From an uncultured Clostridia bacterium (GTDB lineage Bacteria > Bacillota > Clostridia > TANB77 > CAG-508), in contig CALXYG010000020.1 of the NCBI GenBank assembly GCA_944392885.1, forward strand, positions 1-48,141: a stretch of 48,141 bases of DNA, in the 5' to 3' direction. The notes under the pieces were generated by a model. It did no database searches, was not told the DNA's origin, and saw only the letters and a program-made list of their open reading frames with translations. Each line of letters opens with the position of its first letter. Within the stretch, counting starts at the first letter, position 1. Both the position numbers and the translations under genes were made by a program. Of the stretch, positions 27,572 to 36,595 are shown one piece after another.

Positions 27572-29254
27572 TTAATATGATTTTCTAATATCTTTTAAAT
27601 TCATTTGCACTTGACAAGTTCCATTAAACTCATTTATTTCTACATAACCTACTACATCTACTTTATCTTCTAATAGAAAGTCTTCTGCTAATTCTCCCAT
27701 ATTAAATCCAATAGCATTTATCACCTGATTTTCTTGTTTTAGTGTCATTTTTATATGTTTTCCCTCTGATAATGTCCTTATAGAATCAATTTTTAAGTTT
27801 TTGCAAAGAAAAACTGGCATCTTATTTCCTTCTCCAAAAGGCTCTAAAAGTTTAATTTGTCTTACCGTTTCAAGTGTAAGCTCCTTTAAATCTACTTGTT
27901 TATCAATCCAAATAACTGGCATTAAATCTTTAAAATTCGATTGTTCCACAATTTGTGTAAATTTCTTCTTAAAGTTATTTATATTCTCTTTTTTTTTTTT
28001 TTTTCCAACTGCCATTTCATGTCCACCATATTTTTCTAAAAATTGACTTGATTTACAAAGGGCTTCATGTAAGTCAAACCCTGGAATGCTTCTTCCAGAC
28101 CCTTTTGCTTTATCATCTTCTATGCATAGTAATATTGTAGGTTTATGGTACATATCTGTTAATTTTGAAGCAACAATTCCAATAACTCCATGATGCCAAT
28201 TTTCAGAAGATAGAATAATACTATTTTCACATCCTTCTGATTCTATTTTTTTAATTGCTTCATCATAAATTGCTTTTTCTGTGTCTTGTCTATTTCTATT
28301 ATATTTATTTAATCTATCCGTAATACTTGTTGCTGTTGTTACATTATCTGTTAAAAATAACTTCAGTGCTTCATGTTCATATCCCATCCTCCCACATGCA
28401 TTAATTCTTGGAGCTATACCAAATGAGACCATGTTTGAGTCAATACATTTATAACCTGAGGATTTAATAAGTGCTTTTAAACCCACATTATTAGTTCTTT
28501 CTACTAATTTTAACCCCAACTTAGCAATAACTCTATTCTCATTAATTAATGGTACAATATCTGAAATTGTTCCAATACATACAATATCAAGATATTTTAA
28601 GTATTCTTTTTCATCTAGTTCTAAACGCATACTAAGTGCTTGTATTAATTTAAAAACTACTCCAACTCCGGCTAACATATTAAACGGATACTTACTATCT
28701 TTTCTTTTTGCATCTACTACTGCAACTGCATTTGGTAATTCGTCTAATGTTTCATGGTGATCTGTAACAATCACTTTCATTCCAAATTCATTTGCATAGT
28801 CAATTTCACTAATACTAGAAATTCCACAATCTACTGTAATAATCAGTTGGTAACCACATTTTGCAATTTCTTCGATTGCTGATTTGTTTAAACCATACCC
28901 TTCTTCTAGACGATTTGGTATATACTCATCTACCAATAAGTCTTGCTGTGCCAGAAACTTTTTTAATACTGTAATACTTGTAATTCCATCTACATCATAA
29001 TCTCCATATATGATAACTTTTTGCTTCTCTTTTATCGCTTTAATGATTTCTCGTACAGCAATCTCCATATCTGGCATTAAAAATGGATCATGAAAATCGT
29101 TTCTAGTTGGTCTTAAAAAAACCTTTATTTCTTCATCATTTGTAATTCCTCTGTCTACTAGTGCTTGTGCTATTAACTCTGATATTTGAAACTTCTTTTT
29201 TATTCTTTCAATTTGCTGTTTATCAGTTTCATAAAACTCCCACTTTTTGTTCAT
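27572..29254 (-). CDS. recJ: Single-stranded DNA exonuclease RecJ
   Basis: RecJ of 560 residues, a 5'-3' ssDNA exonuclease of the DHH family. Motifs: VIIYGDYDVDGITSITVL, LIITVDCGISS, IVTDHHETLDELP, the linker helix region, then the DHHA1 motif with GSGRSIPGFDLHEAL and KYGGHEMAVG, and a C-terminal OB domain with LLEPFGEGNKMPVF. It heads the operon that continues into relA. A stretch of A/T around KKKKK is from a homopolymer (17991-style T run on the plus strand near 27993) but stays in frame. Confidence 0.95.
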   Translation of the reverse strand: MNKKWEFYETDKQQIERIKKKFQISELIAQALVDRGITNDEEIKVFLRPTRNDFHDPFLMPDMEIAVREIIKAIKEKQKVIIYGDYDVDGITSITVLKKFLAQQDLLVDEYIPNRLEEGYGLNKSAIEEIAKCGYQLIITVDCGISSISEIDYANEFGMKVIVTDHHETLDELPNAVAVVDAKRKDSKYPFNMLAGVGVVFKLIQALSMRLELDEKEYLKYLDIVCIGTISDIVPLINENRVIAKLGLKLVERTNNVGLKALIKSSGYKCIDSNMVSFGIAPRINACGRMGYEHEALKLFLTDNVTTATSITDRLNKYNRNRQDTEKAIYDEAIKKIESEGCENSIILSSENWHHGVIGIVASKLTDMYHKPTILLCIEDDKAKGSGRSIPGFDLHEALCKSSQFLEKYGGHEMAVGKKKKKENINNFKKKFTQIVEQSNFKDLMPVIWIDKQVDLKELTLETVRQIKLLEPFGEGNKMPVFLCKNLKIDSIRTLSEGKHIKMTLKQENQVINAIGFNMGELAEDFLLEDKVDVVGYVEINEFNGTCQVQMNLKDIRKSY

Positions 29255-29525
29255 TTTTGTCTCCTAACAAACTAATTTTATATATTATACGTTATTTCAT
29301 CACATTTTTAAAGAGTTTTTATTTTTTTTTATATATTTTTTCTTTTCACAATATTAATTACATTATTCAATTTTCGTTTTATTGTGCAAATATTTGACAA
29401 CATGGCATTTTTAATAAATTTGAAAAGCTAAAAAAATTGATGGTAGAGGAAATGGAGTTTGCATTTACACATCATTTATGGTATAATTTTAGTATAATTT
29501 ACCTTTAAAAGGAGGCTTCTGTTAC

Positions 29526-29774
29526 ATGGCAGAACAAGATCGTTACCAAGTAGGGCTTGACATCATTGCCAGAGTTGAAAAATACTGTGCGGAGAAAAAA
29601 ATACCATGTAAAAAAATGCCGTTAAAACCAGCACTTTGGATTTTTCTCTCGGACAATACTTCCATTCAGCTTTGTCTTTTTCCATCAGGTTCGTTCTTTT
29701 TGGTCTATAACGCGACTCATCAGAACATAGCTTCCTTCGAAGAGATCAAGAAACTTCTTGATGAACTTCGTTAA
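29526..29774 (+). CDS. Orphan small protein of unknown function
   Basis: Soluble protein of 82 residues: a helical start (QDRYQVGLDIIARVEKYCAEK), a Lys-rich linker with two cysteines (residues ~20 and 28), beta-like strands ALWIFLSDNTSIQLCLFP and SFFLVYNATHQ, and a terminal helix. I do not recognise a family. It has an aaaggagg site, a promoter-like TTTGCA-N18-TATAAT upstream (near 29458-29487) and a strong terminator, so it is an independent unit. Its composition is less A+T-rich than its neighbours. Confidence 0.72.
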   Translation: MAEQDRYQVGLDIIARVEKYCAEKKIPCKKMPLKPALWIFLSDNTSIQLCLFPSGSFFLVYNATHQNIASFEEIKKLLDELR

Positions 29775-29810
29775 CACTTAAAAGCGAGGCATAAGCCTCG
29801 CTTTTAAATG
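29775..29810. terminator. Strong bidirectional terminator
   Basis: Stem cacttaaaagcgaggc / gcctcgcttttaaatg with a 4-base loop; T-rich on the plus-strand side and A-rich on the other, between the convergent ends of the 82-residue gene and the peptidase gene. Confidence 0.88.
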
Positions 29811-29825
29811 TTAATATAAAATATT

Positions 29826-30530
29826 TCATATAATTATCATGAGAATAGCAATAATAACATATAAAATTACCTTTCCAAGTATTCTAGCTAATAAATAATA
29901 ATTTACCATTGGAATAGCTCTTACATTAATATCATTATATGATTTTATAAGAATATCTATATTATCTTTTGTAAGTTCTGTACTTTCTAAATAGTCTTTC
30001 GCTAAATATGGAGCTTGTGTCATGGCATCTGTTTCCAAATAAGCTCTTATTACATATTGTACAAACCCTAATAATAGAATAATAAACACATGAAATACTG
30101 TATTTTTATAAATTCCAAATATGCTAAATAGAATACTTAGTATAAAATACAAATTATAAAAATTAGAATAAATAAAGTTGAACCATAGCATAGTCTTGCT
30201 TTGTATAGAATGTAGACACTCGTGTGCAATTGTTTGTACTCGTGCATATTTATTTTCCATATTTCCAAGTAATATTGTGTTACTCATAACTAAATACAAA
30301 CTAGTACCAGATTTCTCATCCATAGTTTTTTCTACTTTTACATTAGAATTATTTATTCTTTCTAACATTTCCTTTGTCATTTGTTCTGATGCCGGTAAAT
30401 TTTTAGTAATCTCATCCAAGTCTGTTTTGTCAGCTAATTCTTTAATTTCTTTAAACTTAATCTTCATTACTATTTTTAACCCAACTAATACAATTAAAAT
30501 AATGACGACTGATATTACTAATTCTAACAT
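29826..30530 (-). CDS. Membrane zinc metallopeptidase-like protein
   Basis: Protein of 234 residues with an N-terminal membrane helix (residues 1-20), a soluble middle, and the sequence TIAHECLHSIQ (HExxH zinc motif) near residue 110, followed by two or three hydrophobic segments and a C-terminal membrane helix. Downstream YLETDAMTQAPYLAKDYL may give the third ligand (Asp/Glu). This layout resembles the membrane zinc metallopeptidases of the YugP (DUF proteins with HExxH) type, which are common in Firmicutes and of unknown substrate. The start at 30530 has an aaaggaag site; the upstream in-frame region contains a palindrome and is not coding. Confidence 0.68.
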   Translation of the reverse strand: MLELVISVVIILIVLVGLKIVMKIKFKEIKELADKTDLDEITKNLPASEQMTKEMLERINNSNVKVEKTMDEKSGTSLYLVMSNTILLGNMENKYARVQTIAHECLHSIQSKTMLWFNFIYSNFYNLYFILSILFSIFGIYKNTVFHVFIILLLGFVQYVIRAYLETDAMTQAPYLAKDYLESTELTKDNIDILIKSYNDINVRAIPMVNYYLLARILGKVILYVIIAILMIII

Positions 30531-30557
30531 ATCATTTCTTCCTTTCTTTTTGCAAGA

Positions 30558-30589
30558 AAACCAACTTCTATTATAATAGAAGTTGGTTT
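30558..30589 (-). terminator. Perfect 32-base palindrome, terminator of the YlbF-family gene
   Basis: Self-complementary sequence with 16-base arms starting aaaccaacttcta; the minus-strand side ends in TTTT-CTT. It lies 24 bases after the YlbF-family stop and upstream of the peptidase gene. Confidence 0.72.
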
Positions 30590-30612
30590 CTAGCATATAC
30601 ATATTTCCAAAT

Positions 30613-30948
30613 TTATTTTAAAACATCCTTTACAGCTTCACCAATAATCTTGTTTACATCAGCAAGCAAAACATTAAATCTTACTTCTGCATCAAAGTAC
30701 TCTTTTACCTTTGGTTCTTTTAATAGAATTTCATACAATTCTTGAAGCTTTTTCATTTTTTCTTCATCTTGTTTTTCTCCTTGAATAGCCACTACCTGTG
30801 CTTCATAACGTATTTTATCAAACTCTTTTATTTTCTCTTTTAGTTCTTGGTTTGCATATACTTCCTCTTTTATTTTCTTATATGCTAAATATTCATTACA
30901 CTCTGTTAAATCTTTTGCAAGTTCATTTGCTTTATCGTAAACCTTCAT
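30613..30948 (-). CDS. YlbF/YmcA-family protein
   Basis: All-helical protein of 111 residues matching the com_YlbF family: MKVYDKANELAKDLTECNEYLAYKKIKEEV, then KEKIKEFDKIRYEAQ and a C-terminal EYFDAEVRFNVLLADVNKIIGEAV. Bacillus relatives (YlbF, YmcA, YheA) act with RNase Y in mRNA processing or affect competence and biofilm; rny is in this window but not adjacent. The start has a gggagg site; it is 25 bases downstream of the glycosyltransferase gene and probably cotranscribed. Confidence 0.85.
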   Translation of the reverse strand: MKVYDKANELAKDLTECNEYLAYKKIKEEVYANQELKEKIKEFDKIRYEAQVVAIQGEKQDEEKMKKLQELYEILLKEPKVKEYFDAEVRFNVLLADVNKIIGEAVKDVLK

Positions 30949-30973
30949 GTAAACATTTCCTCCCTAACTTACT

Positions 30974-32263
30974 TTAAGCATACGCATGTCTTTTTTTAAA
31001 TGCTAATAAATTCGTAATTTCTGTTTCTGTATTTTTTGCTTTTTTAGCCTTCTGTGTTTTCTCTTGTAATAATTGATTTGCTTGTCTTTGTGCCATTGTT
31101 TGACATATTGCTTTTTGATATGTAAAATGTGTATCCTGAGCAATTTTTGTCCAACTATAATTTTCTTTTACTTCTTGCTTAGCCCTTTTTGTTACATTTG
31201 CACATAATTCTGGATTATATAATAATGCAAGAATAGAATCTGCAATTGAGTTTGGATTCCCAGCATAACTTTTCATTCCATTTACTCCATGATTTACAAT
31301 TTCACCTAACCCACCAACATCAGACACAACCGTCGGAATACCTGCAAGCATAGCCTCTATTGCAACAATTCCAAATGGTTCATAAGTACTTGGGAATACG
31401 GCTATATCTGCACATTGATAAATTGGAACTTTTCTTGAATTTAGAAAACCAGCAAAATATACTTTTTGATCGATTCCCAAATTATGTGCTTGTGTTCTTA
31501 ACTCATCTATCATTCCACCCTTGCCAACAACTACTAATTTTGCATCATGATAATTGCTTAATATTTTTGGCATAGCAGCAATTAAATGTTGTACTCCTTT
31601 TTCATATACCATTCGTCCCATTGTTAAAATAATTTTTTCATTATCTGCCGCATACTGTCTTCTGAAACTATAATCTCTCTCCAATCCAGCAAATGCAGTT
31701 AGATTTAGTCCGTTTGGAATAACATTAATTTTTTCAAATGGCAAACCGAATAATCTTTGTATATCGCCTTTCATAAAATTACTATTTACAATAACTTCTA
31801 TAGCTTCATATGTAAGAAGCCACTCTGTATCATTTATGTAGCGCTGTACTTCATCATGAATTCCACCGTTTCTTCCAGCTTCTGTCGCATGAATAGTTGC
31901 AACTAAAGGAATATCAAAGGAATGTTTTAACGTTTTAGCAGCATAAGCCACTAGCCAATCATGTGCATGAATAACATCAAAACTACCTTCTTTGTTTATA
32001 ATTTCCGTAGTTTTAGAAACTAAATTAAAATTCAACTGCATAATCCAATCTATAAAATTGTTTGGATTTATCTCAAAGTTAGGAACTCGGTAAACTTTAA
32101 CACCTTTATCATTTTCAAAGTCAGGCAAATCACCTTCTTTGTATGTTACCACAGTTACTTCATGACCATCTTTAATAAGCCTTTTTGATAAATCATGCAC
32201 AACTCGTGCAATTCCCCCCACAATCCTAGGTGGGTATTCCCATGTAAGCATTAAAATTTTCAT
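30974..32263 (-). CDS. GT4-family glycosyltransferase
   Basis: Retaining glycosyltransferase of 429 residues, GT-B fold. N-terminal signature MLTWEYPPRIVGGIARVVHDL and DVIHAHDWLVAY; C-terminal domain with LTMGRMVYEKGVQHLIAAMP and the E-x7-E motif in STYEPFGIVAIEAMLAGIP. The N-terminal pattern resembles glycogen/starch-synthase-like GT4 enzymes. It is divergent from a DUF4912-GH57 pair, and a GH57 branching enzyme next to a GT4 suggests synthesis of an alpha-glucan. Substrate is inferred. C-terminal ~35 residues are Lys/Ala-rich and not conserved. Confidence 0.88.
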   Translation of the reverse strand: MKILMLTWEYPPRIVGGIARVVHDLSKRLIKDGHEVTVVTYKEGDLPDFENDKGVKVYRVPNFEINPNNFIDWIMQLNFNLVSKTTEIINKEGSFDVIHAHDWLVAYAAKTLKHSFDIPLVATIHATEAGRNGGIHDEVQRYINDTEWLLTYEAIEVIVNSNFMKGDIQRLFGLPFEKINVIPNGLNLTAFAGLERDYSFRRQYAADNEKIILTMGRMVYEKGVQHLIAAMPKILSNYHDAKLVVVGKGGMIDELRTQAHNLGIDQKVYFAGFLNSRKVPIYQCADIAVFPSTYEPFGIVAIEAMLAGIPTVVSDVGGLGEIVNHGVNGMKSYAGNPNSIADSILALLYNPELCANVTKRAKQEVKENYSWTKIAQDTHFTYQKAICQTMAQRQANQLLQEKTQKAKKAKNTETEITNLLAFKKRHAYA

Positions 32264-32472
32264 TTGTTGTTACCCCTTTCTTATATTCTCTTTCGTTTGT
32301 CTCATATAATTATTTTTATTTTATCTGATTATTTTCTAAAAGTAAACACTATTTTACAATTTTTTTATTTTTTCTTAAAAACTTTTTTTAAAAAAATATG
32401 TCGTTTTCTATTGAATTTATTTGTATTATGATATAGTATTAAATAATAAAGTTTACTAAGGAGGAAGGGTGT

Positions 32473-33423
32473 ATGCCAAGAAAAGCTAAAGAGGCAATAG
32501 AAAATGAAGAAAATAAGATTAATAAAATAACAAAAAAAGAAACTAGTAGTATAAAGAAACTGGCAAACTCTTCAACTTCAAAATCTGCTAAGAAAAATAG
32601 TGTTTTATCTCAGGGAGAAGTTGGTGAAAATAGTAGAATACCAAAGAAAACAGCTAATGTTGCTAAGCCTAAAAGCAATAAGGTATCAAAAACTGCTATT
32701 AAACCTAAAAAAGAAACTACTAAAAGAAAAACTGCTAATTCTGTAAAAAAAGCAACTTCTGTTACAAAAAAGAAAACTACTAATTCTACCAAAAAAAATG
32801 TCAAAATAAGAAGTAAAACTGTAAAAAATATTGCTACACCAGAATATTATGATTTGCCTTATCATTATAATCAAACTATAGTTAAAGTTTTAGCTCAAAC
32901 ACCTAAAACATTATTTGTTTATTGGGATGTTTCTGAACAAGATAGAATGTATTATGAAAAACAGTTTGGTCCAGATTTCTTCAATAACACTATTCCTTTT
33001 TTAAGAGTAAAAAATGAAACATTTGGTTATTCTTTTGATGTGGATGTTGATGACTTTGCAAATGGTTGGTATTTACATGTAAATGATGCTAAGTGTAATT
33101 ATACTATCGAATTATTAAGAAAACAACGACCTTACACTGCAAAAGTAATCGAATCACCAATCTATATAACCACATCCAATAATATGGAAACACCAAATGA
33201 TCACATTCTCTTTGATATTAATTCTAATGCTGTTTATTTTAAAAATATAAAAACAAATCAAGTTACTTCAAAAAATATAAGTAGAATTTCCTTGCTTAGG
33301 AAAGTGGGTAAAATTTATAATATCTACGATTTTTATAAAACAATATATCAAAATGAAAATGTTAATGAAATTTTTGACCTAGATAATCCTACTTCTGGAA
33401 ACCCTACTTCTACATTTAATTAA
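32473..33423 (+). CDS. DUF4912 domain protein
   Basis: Protein of 316 residues. The first ~115 residues are a low-complexity Lys/Thr/Ser/Ala-rich tail, histone-H1-like and probably disordered. The DUF4912 domain follows (~120-265), with YDLPYHYNQTIVKVLAQTPKTLFVYWDVS and GWYLHVNDAKCNYTIELL, which resembles a carbohydrate-binding Ig-like fold. It is 23 bases upstream of the GH57 gene and has an aaggaggaag site. DUF4912 next to GH57/DUF1957 is a recurrent pairing; the domain may help the branching enzyme bind glucan. Confidence 0.82.
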   Translation: MPRKAKEAIENEENKINKITKKETSSIKKLANSSTSKSAKKNSVLSQGEVGENSRIPKKTANVAKPKSNKVSKTAIKPKKETTKRKTANSVKKATSVTKKKTTNSTKKNVKIRSKTVKNIATPEYYDLPYHYNQTIVKVLAQTPKTLFVYWDVSEQDRMYYEKQFGPDFFNNTIPFLRVKNETFGYSFDVDVDDFANGWYLHVNDAKCNYTIELLRKQRPYTAKVIESPIYITTSNNMETPNDHILFDINSNAVYFKNIKTNQVTSKNISRISLLRKVGKIYNIYDFYKTIYQNENVNEIFDLDNPTSGNPTSTFN

Positions 33424-33446
33424 CAATAGAAACAAAGGAGAAACAC

Positions 33447-35036
33447 ATGAAACAAATAAAAGGATACGTAAGTTTTATATTACATGCTCATTTACCTTTT
33501 ATTCATCATCCAGAAAGTGAAAACTACTTGGAAGAACAATGGTTATATGAAGCAATTTCTGAAACATATATTCCGTTATTATTAAATTTTAAAAAATTGG
33601 AGGAGGAAAAAGTTGACTTTTGTCTTACTATGTCACTTACTCCCCCTCTTCTTTCTATGTTAGATAACAAACTATTACAAAATAGATATATAAAATATTT
33701 GGAAAAACATATTGAACTTTCTGAAAAAGAAATACAACGCACAAAGCAAGATTCCCGTTTAAATGAGCTTGCTCACTATTACTATAATCGCTATTCAAAT
33801 GATTTACATATATTTAAAGATGTCTATCATTGCAATTTAATTCAAGCCTTCAAACATTTTCAAGATATTGGGGTTTTAGAAATTATTACCTGTGGTGCAA
33901 CACATGGATATTTCCCAATTTTGTATGTTACTAAACAAACCGTAAAAGCACAAATTGCAGTAGGAGTACAAACCTACGAAAAATATTTTGGAAAAAAACC
34001 TCGTGGCATTTGGCTTCCAGAATGTGGTTATGTCCCAGAGGCTGACGAATATTTAAAGGAATTCGGGATTGAATATATCATTACAGAATCTCACGGAATT
34101 TTATATGCAGATCCTACTCCTATCTATGGCACTTTTGCACCAATTATCTCACCTAATGGTGTTATTGCATTTGGGCGTGATATTGAAACTTCTAGACAGG
34201 TATGGAGTTCTATTAATGGATACCCTGGTGATTACAATTATCGTGAATTCTATCGTGATATTGGCTATGAAGCTGATTATGAATATATTAAACCATACAT
34301 TGCTTGTAATGGTGCCCGTGTTCATACTGGAATTAAATATTATCGCATTACCTCTAAAGATGACAACAAAGATTATTATAACCCAAGATGGGCAATGGAT
34401 TCTGCCGAAAAACAGGCTGGTCACTTCCTAGATTGTAGAGTAAATCAAATTAATGATCTTTCTTATTGTATGGATACTCCTCCAATTGTTGTTTGTCCTT
34501 ATGATGCTGAATTATATGGTCATTGGTGGTATGAGGGTCCATATTGGTTATATATTTTATTTAAAAAAATATATTATGATAAATGTAACTTTAAATTAAT
34601 TACACCCAGTCAATACATTGATAAATTTCCTAATATTCAAATTTGCACTCCTTGTCGTTCAAGTTGGGGAGCTAAAGGTTATAGTGAAGTATGGCTTAAC
34701 CCTACAAATGATTATGTGCATAGGCATCTTCATAAAGCAGGTAATCGTATGGTTCAGCTTGCTAATCTTTTCCCGAATGAAGGAATTACGTTACGAAGAA
34801 AAGCATTAAATCAATGTGCTAGAGAATTATTACTGGCTCAAAGTAGTGATTGGCTATTTATAATTACAAATGGTACAATGGTTGATTATGCAAAAAAACG
34901 AATTAAAGATCATATTGGACGTTTTACAAAACTTTACTATCAAATTAAAAATGATAACATTGATGAAAATTTTGTTAATGAATTATATGAAAAAGACAAG
35001 ATATTCGATGAAATTAACTATGAATTATATTTATAG
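33447..35036 (+). CDS. GH57 family 1,4-alpha-glucan branching enzyme (DUF1957)
   Basis: GH57 protein of 529 residues. Conserved blocks in order: FILHAHLPFIHHPE, ITCGATHGYFP, GIWLPECGYVPEADEYL (nucleophile Glu), then VCPYDAELYGHWWYEG (acid/base Asp), and the C-terminal helical DUF1957 part with RELLLAQSSDW. Branching enzymes of this family make alpha-1,6 branches in alpha-glucans. The neighbouring GT4 gene on the opposite strand would supply the linear glucan. It ends just before a strong terminator; acaaaggag precedes the ATG. Confidence 0.92.
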   Translation: MKQIKGYVSFILHAHLPFIHHPESENYLEEQWLYEAISETYIPLLLNFKKLEEEKVDFCLTMSLTPPLLSMLDNKLLQNRYIKYLEKHIELSEKEIQRTKQDSRLNELAHYYYNRYSNDLHIFKDVYHCNLIQAFKHFQDIGVLEIITCGATHGYFPILYVTKQTVKAQIAVGVQTYEKYFGKKPRGIWLPECGYVPEADEYLKEFGIEYIITESHGILYADPTPIYGTFAPIISPNGVIAFGRDIETSRQVWSSINGYPGDYNYREFYRDIGYEADYEYIKPYIACNGARVHTGIKYYRITSKDDNKDYYNPRWAMDSAEKQAGHFLDCRVNQINDLSYCMDTPPIVVCPYDAELYGHWWYEGPYWLYILFKKIYYDKCNFKLITPSQYIDKFPNIQICTPCRSSWGAKGYSEVWLNPTNDYVHRHLHKAGNRMVQLANLFPNEGITLRRKALNQCARELLLAQSSDWLFIITNGTMVDYAKKRIKDHIGRFTKLYYQIKNDNIDENFVNELYEKDKIFDEINYELYL

Positions 35037-35041
35037 TCCAA

Positions 35042-35080
35042 CAATAATCCCAAAATGCAGTTTGTATTTTGGGATTATTG
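35042..35080. terminator. Terminator between GH57 and the 6S-like RNA
   Basis: Perfect 15-base stem (caataatcccaaaat / attttgggattattg) with a 9-base loop, followed by ctttatt on the plus strand. It ends GH57 and lies just beyond the 3' end of the minus-strand RNA. Confidence 0.9.
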
Positions 35081-35104
35081 CTTTATTAAATTGGAATAAA
35101 AATC

Positions 35105-35311
35105 CCCCGCCTTAGCCGTTACTGTCGATAAAAATTTTATAGGACCTGTATTTATACAGGTGGGTGCTTACCTAAATACTCCTGGGTTTCTTACATAAAA
35201 TGTAAGCATACACGCCATATTCAGAGATCAGCTCCCTTATCCAAACTTGTAGGTTCTAAAATTTCTATTCGTTCGCACTACGCAGGGAATTTTAATACTT
35301 TTTCTTTATTT
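35105..35311 (-). ncRNA. ssrS: Candidate 6S RNA
   Basis: About 205 nt with no open frame, a strong promoter and mostly long-range pairing. The 5' part (aattccctgcgtagtgcg) can pair with the 3' part (ggcggggg-attttt) into a closing stem; between lie gaacctacaa, gggagctgatct and hairpins such as cctgtataaatacagg. A long interrupted helix with a terminal C/G-rich closing stem and this size fit the 6S RNA family, which binds sigma-A RNA polymerase. I assign it on structure and a remembered likeness to Firmicutes 6S, not on an alignment; another structured small RNA is possible. Confidence 0.5.
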
Positions 35312-35317
35312 GTATTT

Positions 35318-35346
35318 ATATTATCATACTAATATGTGTTTTACAA
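35318..35346 (-). promoter_or_regulatory. Promoter of the candidate 6S RNA
   Basis: Minus-strand TTGTAA (35346-35341) and TAATAT (35323-35318) with 17-base spacing, placing the transcript start near 35311. The rest of 35347-35495 is A/T-rich, and I see no gene or repeat in it. Confidence 0.6.
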
Positions 35347-35495
35347 ATGAATAAATTATTTATTTTTTGTGTTTTTAATGTTTTAGTTTATGTTATCTAA
35401 TCCTATCTATTATTTTCTAACTAAATTTATTTTATTCATTATTTGTAAAAATACAAAAAAAGGTATATAATAAATGTAATATTGAGTTCATTTAT

Positions 35496-36116
35496 TTAAT
35501 TTTGTTTTCTTAATTTCTCTTGTTTAGATTTTACTGATTTTATTGTATTTACTATAGCAATTAATAAACAAATTCCACTTACAAAAATTCCTACAAAAAG
35601 TATAGATATTAATACAATATTTGGTCTTTCCTCCCCAAAGCTTAAGAACTGCATTGGTGTAAATAAATCTAATATCTCTTCTTCCGTAAGTTCTTCTGAA
35701 AAATCTTCTAAATAGTTCTGTTTTATCATTTCAAAGCCTTCTATCATGTCCGGCTCACTAAATATTTTTACAATTCCATCTAAGTACATCTCTTGATTTT
35801 CATTTTTCAATATCTCTTCTGCCTTTGTTTTTTCTACTAGAGCAATAAATGCCTTTCCATTTACTTCTATATCAATAAAACGTGCTAATCTATTGCCATT
35901 CTCTTCGTACCAATAATCTGTCCCATAGGCACGAGTAAATTTCAAACGAATTCTTTCTCCCTCTTTGCATTGACCTAATTCAACAATATTCTCCACAACT
36001 TTTGGCTCTTGAAAAAAATATTCTAAATTTTGGGTTAATAATAATACAATAAAAACGCAAAATACAACAGAACAAATAATAGTCCCAACTATACCTCTTA
36101 TACGAATTTTTTCCAT
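35496..36116 (-). CDS. Bitopic membrane protein of unknown function
   Basis: Protein of 206 residues with a membrane helix at residues ~8-30 (GTIICSVVFCVFIVLLL), an extracytoplasmic domain of ~130 residues containing VVENIVELGQCKEGERIRLKFTRAYGTDYW, and a second membrane helix near residues 170-195 followed by a basic tail. The middle part looks like a small beta-rich domain, related in style to the anchored OB-like proteins of Firmicutes, but I recognise no family. An agaggt site precedes the ATG. Confidence 0.68.
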   Translation of the reverse strand: MEKIRIRGIVGTIICSVVFCVFIVLLLTQNLEYFFQEPKVVENIVELGQCKEGERIRLKFTRAYGTDYWYEENGNRLARFIDIEVNGKAFIALVEKTKAEEILKNENQEMYLDGIVKIFSEPDMIEGFEMIKQNYLEDFSEELTEEEILDLFTPMQFLSFGEERPNIVLISILFVGIFVSGICLLIAIVNTIKSVKSKQEKLRKQN

Positions 36117-36299
36117 AAATTATTACCTCTCATTCCTTCTTATGTTTTTTATTATATATTATAATTTTGTTTTTTTCTAGTACACTAAATGTTTTTGATA
36201 ATTTTATTTTAAATTAATTCCTTCGTTGTTCAGTATACCATATTAATAATTTTTTATATAGAGTTTCATAAAATTTTAACATTTTTTTGCATCAAAATA

Positions 36300-36330
36300 G
36301 CCCAGGTAAAATAAATAATTTTACTCGGGC
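36300..36330 (-). terminator. Terminator downstream of the DUF378 gene
   Basis: Imperfect stem gcccaggtaaaa / ttttactcgggc with a 7-base loop. The minus-strand side is followed by ctattttgatgcaaaaaaa, a modest T tract. Confidence 0.65.
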
Positions 36331-36343
36331 AAATAATTAGCAT

Positions 36344-36535
36344 TTATTCCTTTTCAAATATTAGTTTGATTCCCCACAGTCCAGATATACCAACTAATAT
36401 ATATATGATTCTTGAAATAACACTCATCGTACCAAATATAGTATCAACCAAATTGAATTTAAATAATCCTATTAATCCCCAATTAATAGCCCCTATTATA
36501 ATCAGTACTAAAGCTACTTTATCAATTATCTTCAT
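36344..36535 (-). CDS. DUF378 membrane protein
   Basis: Small protein of 63 residues with two membrane helices, matching DUF378: MKIIDKVALVLIIIGAINWGLIGLF, then VDTIFG and IIYILVGISGLWGI. Function unknown. It lies 60 bases downstream of sigK on the same strand with an agaggagg site, so it may be expressed with it. Confidence 0.88.
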   Translation of the reverse strand: MKIIDKVALVLIIIGAINWGLIGLFKFNLVDTIFGTMSVISRIIYILVGISGLWGIKLIFEKE

Positions 36536-36595
36536 ATTATTGCCTCCTCTTCTTTTTTCTATTATTTACTATTTTATATTATTTATTCAAATATT

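Noticed and set aside
35347..35495. Hidden gene or riboswitch upstream of the 6S-like promoter
   Set aside because: Only A/T-rich sequence with no open frame, stable hairpin or recognisable motif.
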